Source: Aurantiochytrium sp. KH105 (taxonomy: Eukaryota > Sar > Bigyra > Thraustochytrida > Thraustochytriidae). From it: 64,000 bases of DNA. The DNA lies in contig BGKB01000037.1 of NCBI GenBank assembly GCA_003116975.1, positions 186,001 through 250,000 on the forward strand, given 5' to 3'. The position numbers and the translations under genes were made by a program. Numbering within the stretch: position 1 is the stretch's first letter; the number at the start of each line of letters is the position of its first letter. The notes under the pieces are model-generated. The model searched no databases, was not told the DNA's origin, and saw only the letters and a list, made by a program, of their open reading frames with translations. This document shows positions 19,971-29,474 of the stretch, piece after piece.

Positions 19971-22457
19971 ATGGAGCTCGGTGAGCCCGCCACCGAGGAC
20001 CCTGCATTGACGGGTATACTCGGTCCATGCAAGCACCGCGACGAAGGACTTGTCGAAGCGTCGTTTGCAATTGGCCTCATGGAATTTCGCGAAAAGAACG
20101 AGCTCGAATCTACTTCGCCAACGCGTCCTCCACTCAAGCCGCGCCCGCGCGATGCGTCTTCCATGAGATCAATCAGCAGTACAAGTACAAGCGGCAGTAG
20201 TTCATGCAGTGGGTCATCCTGTCGGAGCGGCGGGCTCAGTCGCCGACAGCGAGTCGTCAGGGAGCTATACGCCACGGAAGGCTCATACCTCGAGAGCCTC
20301 AAGACGCTTTCCAGGGCATATGTGAACCCTCTGCGCCTCAATGCGCGTGGTATTTCACCTATTGCGAGCTTGAACGAAGTGAATGCTCTCTTTTCCGATG
20401 TCGAGGCGGTGCTTCGCATCAGCGAACGAGTATTTGGCGACATGACCAGTTTCCTGGAAAGCGGCACGCTGGACGACAAGGTGGGTCAAGTCTTTTGCGA
20501 CTTGGCTCCGCTCCTCAAATTGTACACAGCCTACGTGAATAGCCACCATCGTGCCTTGGCAACCCACCAAATGCTATTGGAAAGACCAGCGTACCAGGAG
20601 TTCTGCAGAGAGCGGCAAGAGTCTGACGAATGCGCAGGTTGCAGTCTTGACAGCTACCTCATCATGCCCGTGCAGCGCGTCCCTCGCTACGAGCTACTCC
20701 TCAAGGAACTTCTCAAACAGACAAAGGTCAGCCATCCCGAGTACACTGAGATCACCACGGCGTTGCGCAAGGTATCCAACGTTGCAACAATGATCAATAA
20801 CAACTTGCGCGATCACGAGCGCCGCGGGGCGGTGCTGGCGGTACAAAACAAGTTCGGAAGCAGCATACAGCTTGTATCGCCTCAACGTTGGCTCATCCGA
20901 GAGGCCCTTCTGCGCAAAGTGTGCAAGCGCAAGACCAAGAACTTTCTCTTTGTTCTCTTCAATGACGTGTTGATTTATGGAAGTCAAGTGAGCGTGCCAA
21001 CGCTTCCTCTAACTCTCGTAAATACAGCGAAACGCAAAGAGTCGTATCGCCATCATCGGACAATTGAGCTGTGCACGGCAGAAGCGAGCGTCTGTGAAGC
21101 GACGGCGCAGGGCGAGCCTCAGTTCCAGGTTCTCAGCCCCTCGAAATCATTCAAAGTCGTCGTCTCATCCGAGCAAGAGCGTGATGCGTGGGTTCGGGAC
21201 CTGCAGCAGAGCATCGCAGAAGCGCAACGAGTACACCAGACACGATCGGGCCCACCTCTGATTGCTTCGGCCTCCCTGTCGTCGATGCCTCTTTTGTCAT
21301 CGACGATGTCGATGGCTTCGATGACCTCTTCCTTTTCGCGAAGCAAGACAAGCCGAAGAGCCTCGTATGCCGGGCCTGGGATTGAGCGCAAAGGCTCGGG
21401 GCTTTCGCTGGCAGACATGGCTCAATTCGAGCATGCCCCGGTGCGGAGTTCTGGTTCCAACGTAGGTTCTTGCTCGCTTTGCGCGATCGAGTTCACGTAC
21501 TTGAAGCGGCGACACCAGTGTCGGCGCTGTGGCATCATCGTGTGCGACAAGTGCTCGCCACATCGATGGCGACTACGCAACTTGAGCCAGCACAAACTGA
21601 AGCGCGTTTGTCAGCGCTGCTTTTCGCAGCTTGTTGAACGCGTTCCAAGCTTTCAAAGTGATGTCTCGGCAGGAGATGAAGGTCCTTGTACAAATCTGCC
21701 TCGGCATGGGAGCGTTCCGCCCCTCGGCTTTGCCGGTCTCGGTGCAAACTCGTTCAGGGAGAGCACAGTCTCGCGTGAGCCATCGGAGCTGGACTTATCT
21801 CGTAAGTACGAGTCGTTGAAGGCCACGCCGGTTTCGTGGGGCCTTCATGTACCTGAATTTCATGACGATGGACAAAGTGTCTGTGTGGAAACCTGGAATG
21901 GATCCTTTTCGAGCTGTAGGACGGGCGACGAAGTGGGCGAGTCAGATATCAGAGATCTGGCGCTTCCAGAAGGCTGGTGTGAGGCCGCAGACCCGGACGG
22001 AGACATCTATTTCTGGAACGTCGACACGATGGAGACGACCTGGACGAGACCCATGCTAGAAGGGCCGCCTCCTCTGCCACCCAAGCTAAAGAACAGCTCG
22101 CGGCGAAAATCGAGTCGCGCGCAACTCACGCGCAAGTCTTCCGCAAGTCGAGAGGTCGATGAGGATAAGTGTCTTGCTCTCACTGGTGCCACAGGAGATA
22201 CCGTGACATCTGAACTTGCATCGACCAAAAACACGAGGAGAGCAGTGTCGCAGGGACTGTCGCAACCGTCCACGTTGCCAACTCAATCAGGTGGCCCTGC
22301 TCAAACGCCAGCTGAAGCTACGACTTGTGCTATGCGTTCAAATGGAAACAAGGCGGGCCCTACGTTGCCACCTCGTCCCGCTGCACGTCCCCGGGCAAGC
22401 TCCAAACCACCACCATTGGCGCCTCGGCCACAATTTACTACCAAGAAAAAAATGTAA
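19971..22457 (+). CDS. RhoGEF with DH, PH, FYVE and WW domains (FGD-like)
   Basis: About 828 residues from the ATG at 19971. A DH domain (residues about 88-280; RRQRVVRELYATEGSYLESL, LIMPVQRVPRYELLLKELL) would exchange GDP for GTP on a Rho/Rac/Cdc42 GTPase. It is followed by a PH domain (about 300-420, ending DAWVRDLQQSIAEAQ). A FYVE zinc finger (about 498-556) has CSLC, the phosphoinositide-binding RRHQCRRCG motif and closing CQRC. A WW domain (about 664-694) is recognisable by GWCEA, YFWN and TTWTRP. The C-terminal tail has several PPLPP and PTLPPRP-type proline motifs that could bind SH3 or WW domains. DH-PH-FYVE is the FGD family layout, acting on endosomal or Golgi actin; the added WW is unusual. 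The stop lies only 22 bases from that of the convergent phosphatase gene. Confidence 0.92.
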   Translation: MELGEPATEDPALTGILGPCKHRDEGLVEASFAIGLMEFREKNELESTSPTRPPLKPRPRDASSMRSISSTSTSGSSSCSGSSCRSGGLSRRQRVVRELYATEGSYLESLKTLSRAYVNPLRLNARGISPIASLNEVNALFSDVEAVLRISERVFGDMTSFLESGTLDDKVGQVFCDLAPLLKLYTAYVNSHHRALATHQMLLERPAYQEFCRERQESDECAGCSLDSYLIMPVQRVPRYELLLKELLKQTKVSHPEYTEITTALRKVSNVATMINNNLRDHERRGAVLAVQNKFGSSIQLVSPQRWLIREALLRKVCKRKTKNFLFVLFNDVLIYGSQVSVPTLPLTLVNTAKRKESYRHHRTIELCTAEASVCEATAQGEPQFQVLSPSKSFKVVVSSEQERDAWVRDLQQSIAEAQRVHQTRSGPPLIASASLSSMPLLSSTMSMASMTSSFSRSKTSRRASYAGPGIERKGSGLSLADMAQFEHAPVRSSGSNVGSCSLCAIEFTYLKRRHQCRRCGIIVCDKCSPHRWRLRNLSQHKLKRVCQRCFSQLVERVPSFQSDVSAGDEGPCTNLPRHGSVPPLGFAGLGANSFRESTVSREPSELDLSRKYESLKATPVSWGLHVPEFHDDGQSVCVETWNGSFSSCRTGDEVGESDIRDLALPEGWCEAADPDGDIYFWNVDTMETTWTRPMLEGPPPLPPKLKNSSRRKSSRAQLTRKSSASREVDEDKCLALTGATGDTVTSELASTKNTRRAVSQGLSQPSTLPTQSGGPAQTPAEATTCAMRSNGNKAGPTLPPRPAARPRASSKPPPLAPRPQFTTKKKM

Positions 22458-22479
22458 GAGATTCTAGCTAGTTTTCATA

Positions 22480-23997
22480 TTAGATTTCCAAAGCAAATGG
22501 CTTGCGTTGACTACCTGGATTGTTTACAGGTGGGGGTTTGATAATCCAAAAAGAGTCCCCTTCGCGCTCGTCCCCGTCTGTGGTGATGACGAAGCGCCCT
22601 TGAAGGTGCGTCGTGTTCTGCACGTGAAACTCTGCAAAGCCGTTTTCATTGTAGACGCCATGACCAACGTTGGCCAAACGTGAGCCACGGCTTTGCGCTG
22701 GCTCGCAGCTGCCAGCGGCACCGTTGATAATGTGCACTGGGCACTGCGGAGCATGATAAATGCCACCGCGTGCAGGGGCAGGTCCACACGAACTGCCGCG
22801 TGCCATCGGCGCAAATCGCTCATAGTAGTGGATGTGCGCTCCAAGGTAGAGATCGACGTTGTATCGCAAGAGTAGAATTTCCACGGCATCCCGCAGCGCA
22901 ATGGTGACGCGTGGAGAAAGCTGGTGAATTAGGGGACGTGACGAATACATTTGGCGATGGCCAATGACAATGATCCAGTCAATTGCCGCGTTTGCGCGCG
23001 CGTGGGCCAAGTCTGATTCTAGCCAGGCCATTTGATCACCAAAGCCGCCGCCCTTACCTCCTCCGAAGCGCTTTCGAGGATGCGTGGGGGCTCCCTTGTA
23101 GTCGGTCTCAGTATCGATAACGGCAATGTGGACATTTGCATATTCAAAGCTATACCACATGCCCTCGACCTCACCAGCACCACTTTCTTTAGAGGGCATG
23201 TGAAAACGCGTGCGATAGGCGGAGAAATTACGCTGGCCAGGCGCGCAGCCAGTGTCATAGAGAATATGACAACTAACATCATGGTTGCCTGGCGACGTCA
23301 TGTAAGGTATTTTGCGAGCGAACGGCTCAATTTGATCCATGAACTCGTCATAGATAGCTTCGTAGCCAGACGGTCCATACATGCGTGAGGCGCCGACGCC
23401 AACAAAACCAAGGTCATCGCCATAACCAATATCGCCATCGTGCAAAACAAAGTCGTATGAATTGGCATTTCTATGCAGAGCTGCAGTTGTTCCGTGAGAA
23501 TTATTGGTTCCCATGTCTCCTAGCGAAGCAAATCGAACGCCTTGCAAGGGACGCGTTTCTTTGGGCCCGGTTTTGAAGCAATCGCCAGGTCCATCTTGTA
23601 TTTGATAGCAGTATACTGTATCGGGCTCAAGCTCATTGATAATTGCGCGAAAGTGCCAGCTCATAAAGTAGCGTTTTTTGCGTGCAGGTACGATTTCCAC
23701 TTCGTGTATTGTTTTAGTGGTACTGCCAGCATTTTTCTGCCAGACGCGCAAAGTCACATTTGTGTCTTGCCATGAAGTGGCCTCTTTTTCTTCAAGCGCT
23801 ATGGCTTCGGGATCTTGCGTTCCATCGCTCTGGCACCGCTGCGTCCACGAGACGCTCATTTTGTCTGGGCCATCGACGAGCGCCAAATGTATCTGTGTAA
23901 GCGCTTCGTCGCACGTGATCGAGACACTTGGCCTTGCAAAAGTTGCCGCGATGGCCGCGACCGCAAACAGCAGGTACTTCGCATGTGTTGGTGGCAT
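22480..23997 (-). CDS. Secreted purple acid phosphatase, copy 1
   Basis: A 505-residue metallophosphoesterase of the purple acid phosphatase family, which hydrolyses phosphate esters at low pH outside the cell or in lytic compartments. The ATG at 23997 starts a signal peptide (YLLFAVAAIAATFARPSVS); the frame runs further upstream without a better start. The five metal-binding motifs are in order: GDMG, GDIGY, GNHD, VIGH and GAHIH, matching DxG, GDxxY, GNH(E/D), VxxH and (G)xHxH. An N-terminal fibronectin-like domain (DGPDKMSVSWTQRC) precedes them. It is followed upstream by a close paralogue in the same orientation about 300 bases away, so the pair arose by tandem duplication. Confidence 0.93.
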   Translation of the reverse strand: MPPTHAKYLLFAVAAIAATFARPSVSITCDEALTQIHLALVDGPDKMSVSWTQRCQSDGTQDPEAIALEEKEATSWQDTNVTLRVWQKNAGSTTKTIHEVEIVPARKKRYFMSWHFRAIINELEPDTVYCYQIQDGPGDCFKTGPKETRPLQGVRFASLGDMGTNNSHGTTAALHRNANSYDFVLHDGDIGYGDDLGFVGVGASRMYGPSGYEAIYDEFMDQIEPFARKIPYMTSPGNHDVSCHILYDTGCAPGQRNFSAYRTRFHMPSKESGAGEVEGMWYSFEYANVHIAVIDTETDYKGAPTHPRKRFGGGKGGGFGDQMAWLESDLAHARANAAIDWIIVIGHRQMYSSRPLIHQLSPRVTIALRDAVEILLLRYNVDLYLGAHIHYYERFAPMARGSSCGPAPARGGIYHAPQCPVHIINGAAGSCEPAQSRGSRLANVGHGVYNENGFAEFHVQNTTHLQGRFVITTDGDEREGDSFWIIKPPPVNNPGSQRKPFALEI

Positions 23998-24294
23998 CTT
24001 TCTTGCCTGTCGTAACGAGGGCTGCAGCCTATATCGATCAGCACGGGGCGAGAGACGCGCGGAAGCAACGCGCACTTTGCGGACGCTACGCCACGCCCTG
24101 TGTCGGCCTTTCACGCCGCGCCAAAAACAAATACCACCGCGGACTTTTCTGTATTTCGATCGATTTCGATTTGGTCTACCGGTGGTACTATATCTGGTAG
24201 GACTCTACTACTGGAACCAAGTAGGGGTAATTATCACGAACTCTTTTGAGATCAAGATGAATAATTCTGGGTCTACAGGGTGAACTTCGTTTTG

Positions 24295-25872
24295 TCAGAC
24301 TTTTGATGCGCCAGGGTATTCGTCCGTGCGTACATGTTGTAGTGGTGGCGGCGGCGGCGGCGATGGCGTCTTAATGATCCAAAAAGAATCCTCTTCACGA
24401 TCACTGCCATCTGTGGTGACGAAAAAGCGCCCTTGGAAATGCGTTGCGTTGTGAGCATGCATGACGGCAAAGCCGTACTCATTGTACACGCCATGAGCGA
24501 CATTTCCAGAAAAATGACCTTGGCCTTCTGCAACTTCGCAGTTTCCGCCAGCCCCATTGACAATATGCACTGGACACTGGGGTGCATGATAAATGCCTCC
24601 ACGCGGAGGTTTTGGACCGCAGGCAGAGCCACTTGACATGGATGCAAGGCGTTCGTAAAAGTGAATGTGTGCTCCAATGTAAACATCAACCTTGTGGCGG
24701 ACAAGGACATCCTCGATAGCTGCACGAAGGGCGAGCGTGGCGAGTGGAGGAAACTCTAAAAGTATAGACTTTGAGGAATACATTTGACGATGGCCGGCGA
24801 CGAGAATCCAGTCGACTGCAGGATTTGCGCGGGCGCGGGCCAGATCCGCATCAAGCCAAGCCACTTGGTCTCCGAAACCACCTCCTCGGCCCCCACCGAC
24901 GCGCGTCCAGGGCGTTGTGGGCGCGCTTTTATAGTCTGATTCCGTGTCGATGACTGCAATGTGGACATTGGCAAATGTAAAGCTATGCCACATTCCCTCG
25001 ATGTCGCCAGCTCCGCTCTCGGCAGAGGGCATACGAAAGCGCGTGCGATAGGCAGAGAAATTGCGCTGGCCGACGACGCAATTCAAATCAGAGAGAATGT
25101 TACAACTCACATCGTGATTGCCTGCTCCCGTCATGTAAGGGATCTTGCGAGCAATGGGTTCAATTTGGGCCATGAACTCGTCATAGACGATTTCGTATCC
25201 CTCGGGTCCACGCTCAAGGTTTGAATATCGACGACGAGTTTGGTCGTGCGTAAAGACGCCAAGATCGTCGCCGTAACCAATATCACCGTCGTGCAAAACA
25301 AAGTCGAGCTCGTTCACACGAGAGAGCAGCGCGGCCGTTGTTCCTTGCGAGTTATTGGTGCCCATGTCTCCGAGTGAGGCGAAGCGGACGCCTTGCGCCG
25401 GACGCGTTTGCGCAGGCCCAGTCTTGAAGCAGTCGCCAAGACCAGCTTGAACTTCGTAACAATAATATTCATCTGGCACGAGGTTCGTGACGAGAGCATG
25501 ATAATGCCAGCTCATGAAGTAGCGTTTTCGATAAGCGGGAAAGGCAATGGCCTGTTTCAAAGATTCTCTTCTTTTCCAAACGCGCAAGGTTGCGTTCGTT
25601 GGCTCCCATACGGACGCTGGAGTAGTAGTTCTTGCATGTGCGGCGAGGTCATCATCTCCACCACGATGAGCATCAGCATTTAAGTTTTCTTGTTCACGGC
25701 AAACCTGCGTCCACGAGATGCTCATTTTGTGCGGCCCGTCAACAAGAGCCAAGTGCAGCTGCGAAAACGCCTCGTCGCAGGACACCGCCGCAAAGATGGG
25801 CTTCGCAAGGGTTGCAACGACCGCCATGACGAAGACGACCGCGAGAACTCTTGCTTTTGGCTTGCCAACCAT
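24295..25872 (-). CDS. Secreted purple acid phosphatase, copy 2
   Basis: A 525-residue paralogue of the neighbouring copy, starting at the ATG at 25872 with a signal peptide (VLAVVFVMAVVATLAKPIFA). The N-terminal domain has DGPHKMSISWTQVC. The catalytic core has GDMG, GDIGY, GNHD, VAGH and GAHIH, so all metal ligands are present. It differs from copy 1 by a longer loop after the first domain (His/Asp/Thr-rich), a short insert after GDIGYGDDLG and a C-terminal proline run (TPSPPPPPPL). Each gene has its own upstream gap, so separate promoters are likely. Differences in the loops may reflect different substrates; that is inference. Confidence 0.93.
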   Translation of the reverse strand: MVGKPKARVLAVVFVMAVVATLAKPIFAAVSCDEAFSQLHLALVDGPHKMSISWTQVCREQENLNADAHRGGDDDLAAHARTTTPASVWEPTNATLRVWKRRESLKQAIAFPAYRKRYFMSWHYHALVTNLVPDEYYCYEVQAGLGDCFKTGPAQTRPAQGVRFASLGDMGTNNSQGTTAALLSRVNELDFVLHDGDIGYGDDLGVFTHDQTRRRYSNLERGPEGYEIVYDEFMAQIEPIARKIPYMTGAGNHDVSCNILSDLNCVVGQRNFSAYRTRFRMPSAESGAGDIEGMWHSFTFANVHIAVIDTESDYKSAPTTPWTRVGGGRGGGFGDQVAWLDADLARARANPAVDWILVAGHRQMYSSKSILLEFPPLATLALRAAIEDVLVRHKVDVYIGAHIHFYERLASMSSGSACGPKPPRGGIYHAPQCPVHIVNGAGGNCEVAEGQGHFSGNVAHGVYNEYGFAVMHAHNATHFQGRFFVTTDGSDREEDSFWIIKTPSPPPPPPLQHVRTDEYPGASKV

Positions 25873-28800
25873 GGTGTCGCGGGCTGCCTACTACTTCTAC
25901 TCCTTGCCCTGTCTTCTTCCTTCTCCTTCCTGGCGCCCGTCCGTGCGCGAGCTCCGCCGCAGCTCCGTCAGGAACTCTGCCTGCGAGTCCGCTTTGCTCG
26001 CGCGCGAGGGACCCTTTCCAAGATTCGTCACGCGAGCAAAGAACCCGTCGAAGCTCAGGTCCCCGCGCACCCAGTGTGTGCTATGTCCACCCCAAGGTGT
26101 GCGCTTGGGGCAAATTTGCTCACGACGGTCCCTCTCTCCCCTGGACAGCACACTGCCCTTGCACGACAGAGAGTTGCGTCACTTTCACGCCAGACAAAGA
26201 CGGTCAGCGCGGGATTTGGCGCCAACAGCTGCGAAGGTGCGGGAGGAACACTTGCTGTGGGAGATGTCTTAGATGATGTTCTATCGTATAGGGTAAGAAG
26301 CCTCGAGCTGTGGATCGTGGGGGCCCCGCCGACGCGCCAAGCATCTTCTTTTCATTTCCGCTGGGAGAAAAGAACAAGAGGGCGGCAAAAGAATTCCTCG
26401 CTCAAGGCGGCGGCGGCGGTCGCGACGGACGCGGGCTCGCCTCCGGCTCCGGTCTCCGACTCCGTCTCTGGCGGGAAGCGTCCGCGTGCGGCTCAGTCTC
26501 GCCGCGCGCGCCGTTCCCGAAGCGGCGACCGCGCGCTGACTGGATGCGGCTTCTAGTCCTTTTTTGTCTGCTGGCCAAGTGGCCGATGCGGCGCGGGGCC
26601 ACAGCGTGTGTTCCCGAGGGGCGTAGGTCTTCCAAGAGTGACAGACCAGCTAGCGATCGCACACCCACCGACCTTCCCGCTGCGGGTAGCTCTCGCCGCT
26701 GCTCTGCTCTGCTCGGCTCTGCTCTGCCCTGCTCCACGCTGCTCCAGTCATCGTCATCATCGTGTCTGAGAAAGAGGAAAAGAAAAGGAAAGGACACCCC
26801 TCCTCAAGAGAGAGATTCGGGACTTCGACATCCAAATCCAAATCTTTTTACTCTCGCGAGGCCTGTGAGCTTGAGCGGACTCGGCGATTTATTTATTGCA
26901 TGGACATGTGAATTGAAGCAAGTCTTTCTCCTTCAGATTGCGAGAAGAAAGAGGACCAGGGGTTTATCTGCTTCCCCTCGTATGTTCGGTGTCACTCTCC
27001 TCGCCGGCCTCACTCGTCCTCCTTTAATTCTTTTTTCCATTTTCTTCAAAGCCCCTGAGGGCTGGCCGTGCTCGATGTACAAGCGTGCCACAATTCTCAG
27101 GCTGCACAACAAAACTAACCGCATCTGGCTGATGCTTCACCCAAGCGCTCAGTCACCAGCCATGGCATAAGGAGGGGTGGCACGGTGCCGGCCGTATCGG
27201 GACGGAGTCGCGAGGGACGCGGAGTAGGCTCAGTCCAGGCCTCAAGAGCACTTTTCAATTCCTCCTCCTCCCCCTTGCCCCTGATATTTACCATATTTTC
27301 CAATTCAGTGTATAGTATACCTACCTTCGAGCGGCCCCTCTCCTTCTTTACAAATGATCAAGTACTGCTTGCCGGCAAGCGTGTCGAAAAGTAGAATGTA
27401 TGTTTACGCATTTTAAAGAAGCAGCTTGCTTGTCCATCGGACCGAGTGGGAGCTGTGGCACTACGTAAAGCCACGTCTTTGGGCTGCCAAACCCCGTTTC
27501 GCGGCAGCGGCCAGGTTTTGGCTTCTCGGCGTTGACCCTGAGCGATTTGGAAATGCCAAAGCTGTATAGGTTCGGCCCGGCTGGCTGCACAGAGCTTGCG
27601 CATCTCCAGCAGCAGCTTGAAACGCGAAGCTTACTCACAGACTTTTTCTTCCACCAGCCAGCGGTCGCTGGACAAACAATCCTCGATCCACTGACCGACC
27701 CACCGATCGCTTGCGACCGTGCGTGACAGATCAACGAACCAGCCATTGAGGCTGCCGGCCCAGCCATCATGGCCACTGCCACACCAGCGTTTTTCAACTT
27801 GCTGGCTGCAGAGCAGTGCCACTATACCTGCACGCGTTTATTTTACTTGAAAGAAGGAGTCGGGACGGAGTTCGTCTTGGTGGCCATGTCGGTCCGCATC
27901 GGCCATCAGCCAGGCGGTTGCTGTCAACAAAGCGTGCTACCGTCCAAGTTCGAGTGCGGAATGCCAAGTATACGTATACACATGCGCAGCCTCGGGTCCA
28001 TGAAGCGCGAGCAAGAAGCCGCATGGCTTGTACCAGAGACAGATATGGAGGAATGATGCTGCGTTCACGACGAGCAAGCTCTCGCGTGACCTTGGAGAAA
28101 AGGAGGGAAGACCTGCTCCTTGGCAGCAAGCAGTGCCACCTACAGAGGGATGAGGAAAGAAAGAAACTATCGCAAATCCAGTAAAATAAATTATGTTGTT
28201 CTTTTTGTTGTTCTTGTTGAAGTTTTCGAGCTGGCTGGTGTGCTGCGGTTGGCCGACGGTGCTACCGGCAGGTCGATCTTTTCTTTACCTTTTCTTTTCT
28301 TTTCGGTTGGCGCGTCGGAGTGGCAAGCGACATTTTCTGACCCACGCCTGTTGCGACAAACGACCCCGCCCGCCAACAAAGCTCGCGAGCCCCCATATCA
28401 GGCTCAGGCACGAGGAACGAGTACTCGCGCGATAGCGCGGGCGCGCCAACCTCGCAGCCGCCCTCTGTCCGAGCGCCCTCGGGCCCGTGCGCCCACAGTG
28501 CGCCCGCAGCCCTGATCACAAGACCGCTTCCAGCTTTCCCGCAGCAAGCTAGAGCTTCTGCGGCGCCACGCCGTTTGCATGCCGCCGTCGATCCTGCGGC
28601 GCCCCGGAGCGGCGCGGAGCGGCCGCGGCGCGCGTGCGGAACGGCCGTCGCGGCTGCTGGCGCCATGCGATGAGAGGCCGCTGCGGAGCGGCCGGGCGAG
28701 GCGTTCTGCCGCGTCGCCGGGCCTGTGGGCGGCTTTCTTCTCGTCGGCAGGCCTGGCGGCATGGACGGCAGCCCGATAGAGCGCCGAAGGGCCGTATATG

Positions 28801-29147
28801 TATGTATATGCTTGACAGTGAATGCATTCGTGGGATCGAGGTCAATTGTGCTCGTCGCCATGGCAAACCCATCAGGCCAGCTGGCTCGCTGCCGTGTCTG
28901 GTGATGGGGCGGGCCGCAGGCTGGTCTTCGAAGGCCTTTTCCTTCCGCTGCAGCTGCTCTCCGTTTCTCGCGCAGCCGGCCCGCCGACAGCAGCCATGGC
29001 AGCTGCAGCAGCTGGAGTTTGCGATTTTCCTGGTCGATGCTTTCCTTCCACCTTTCATTCCTTCTTTCTCTCTCTCTCTCCCCCCTCTGCCTTCCTTTGT
29101 TCCTCGTTCCCCCCACTGTGGCTGGCGCGCCTTTCTCGGCCGCCTCA

Positions 29148-29236
29148 CTGTCTGTCTGTCTGTCTGTGTGTCTGTCTGTCTGTCTGTGTGTCTGTCTGTG
29201 TGTCTGTCTGTCTGTCTGTCTGTGTGTCTGTCTGTC
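29148..29236 (+). repeat. TCTG/TGTG microsatellite
   Basis: About 90 bases of TCTG units interrupted by TGTG variants, some 240 bases upstream of the start codon at 29475. It lies in the likely promoter or 5' UTR of the orphan gene. Confidence 0.95.
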
Positions 29237-29398
29237 TCGCCGCGGCCAGCCTCGGAGGCGAGCAAAGCGGGATTGGCGCGGCAGCGAGCTCGCAGGACGC
29301 GTGGAGCACGAGGCCGGGCCCCGCCAGCCGACCCGGGCGAGACAGCGGGCGGAGCCGCCGCCGCCGCCACCAGCGACAGCGTCGCGTCCTCCTTGCAA

Positions 29399-29427
29399 GC
29401 GAGCAGCGAGCGAGCGAGCGAGCGAGC
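29399..29427 (+). repeat. CGAG tetranucleotide run
   Basis: Short run of GAGC/CGAG units about 50 bases before the start codon at 29475. Confidence 0.85.
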
Positions 29428-29474
29428 GTCTGCGCTCAGGGTTTGAGTGAGAAGGAGAGAGAGTCGCGAGAGAA

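Larger units (their letters stand above)
25873..29474. other. Gene-poor 3.6-kb stretch between divergent genes
   Basis: Lies between the start codons of phosphatase copy 2 and the 901-residue orphan. The left and right ends are very GC-rich; 26850-28300 is more balanced. Several frames on both strands stay open for 60-150 codons (for example - strand 27348-27797), but no frame stands out and none resembles a family. It contains a TCTG microsatellite at 29148-29236 and a CGAG run at 29399-29427. A non-coding transcript is possible but not visible from sequence. Confidence 0.5.

Noticed and set aside
26310-27170. 286-codon + strand frame
   Set aside because: Arg/Ser/Pro-rich in the GC-rich part and crosses compositional boundaries without change of character; no ATG near the start and no family resemblance.
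27348-27797. 149-codon - strand frame
   Set aside because: Other frames on both strands are equally open; codon use does not resemble the neighbouring genes.
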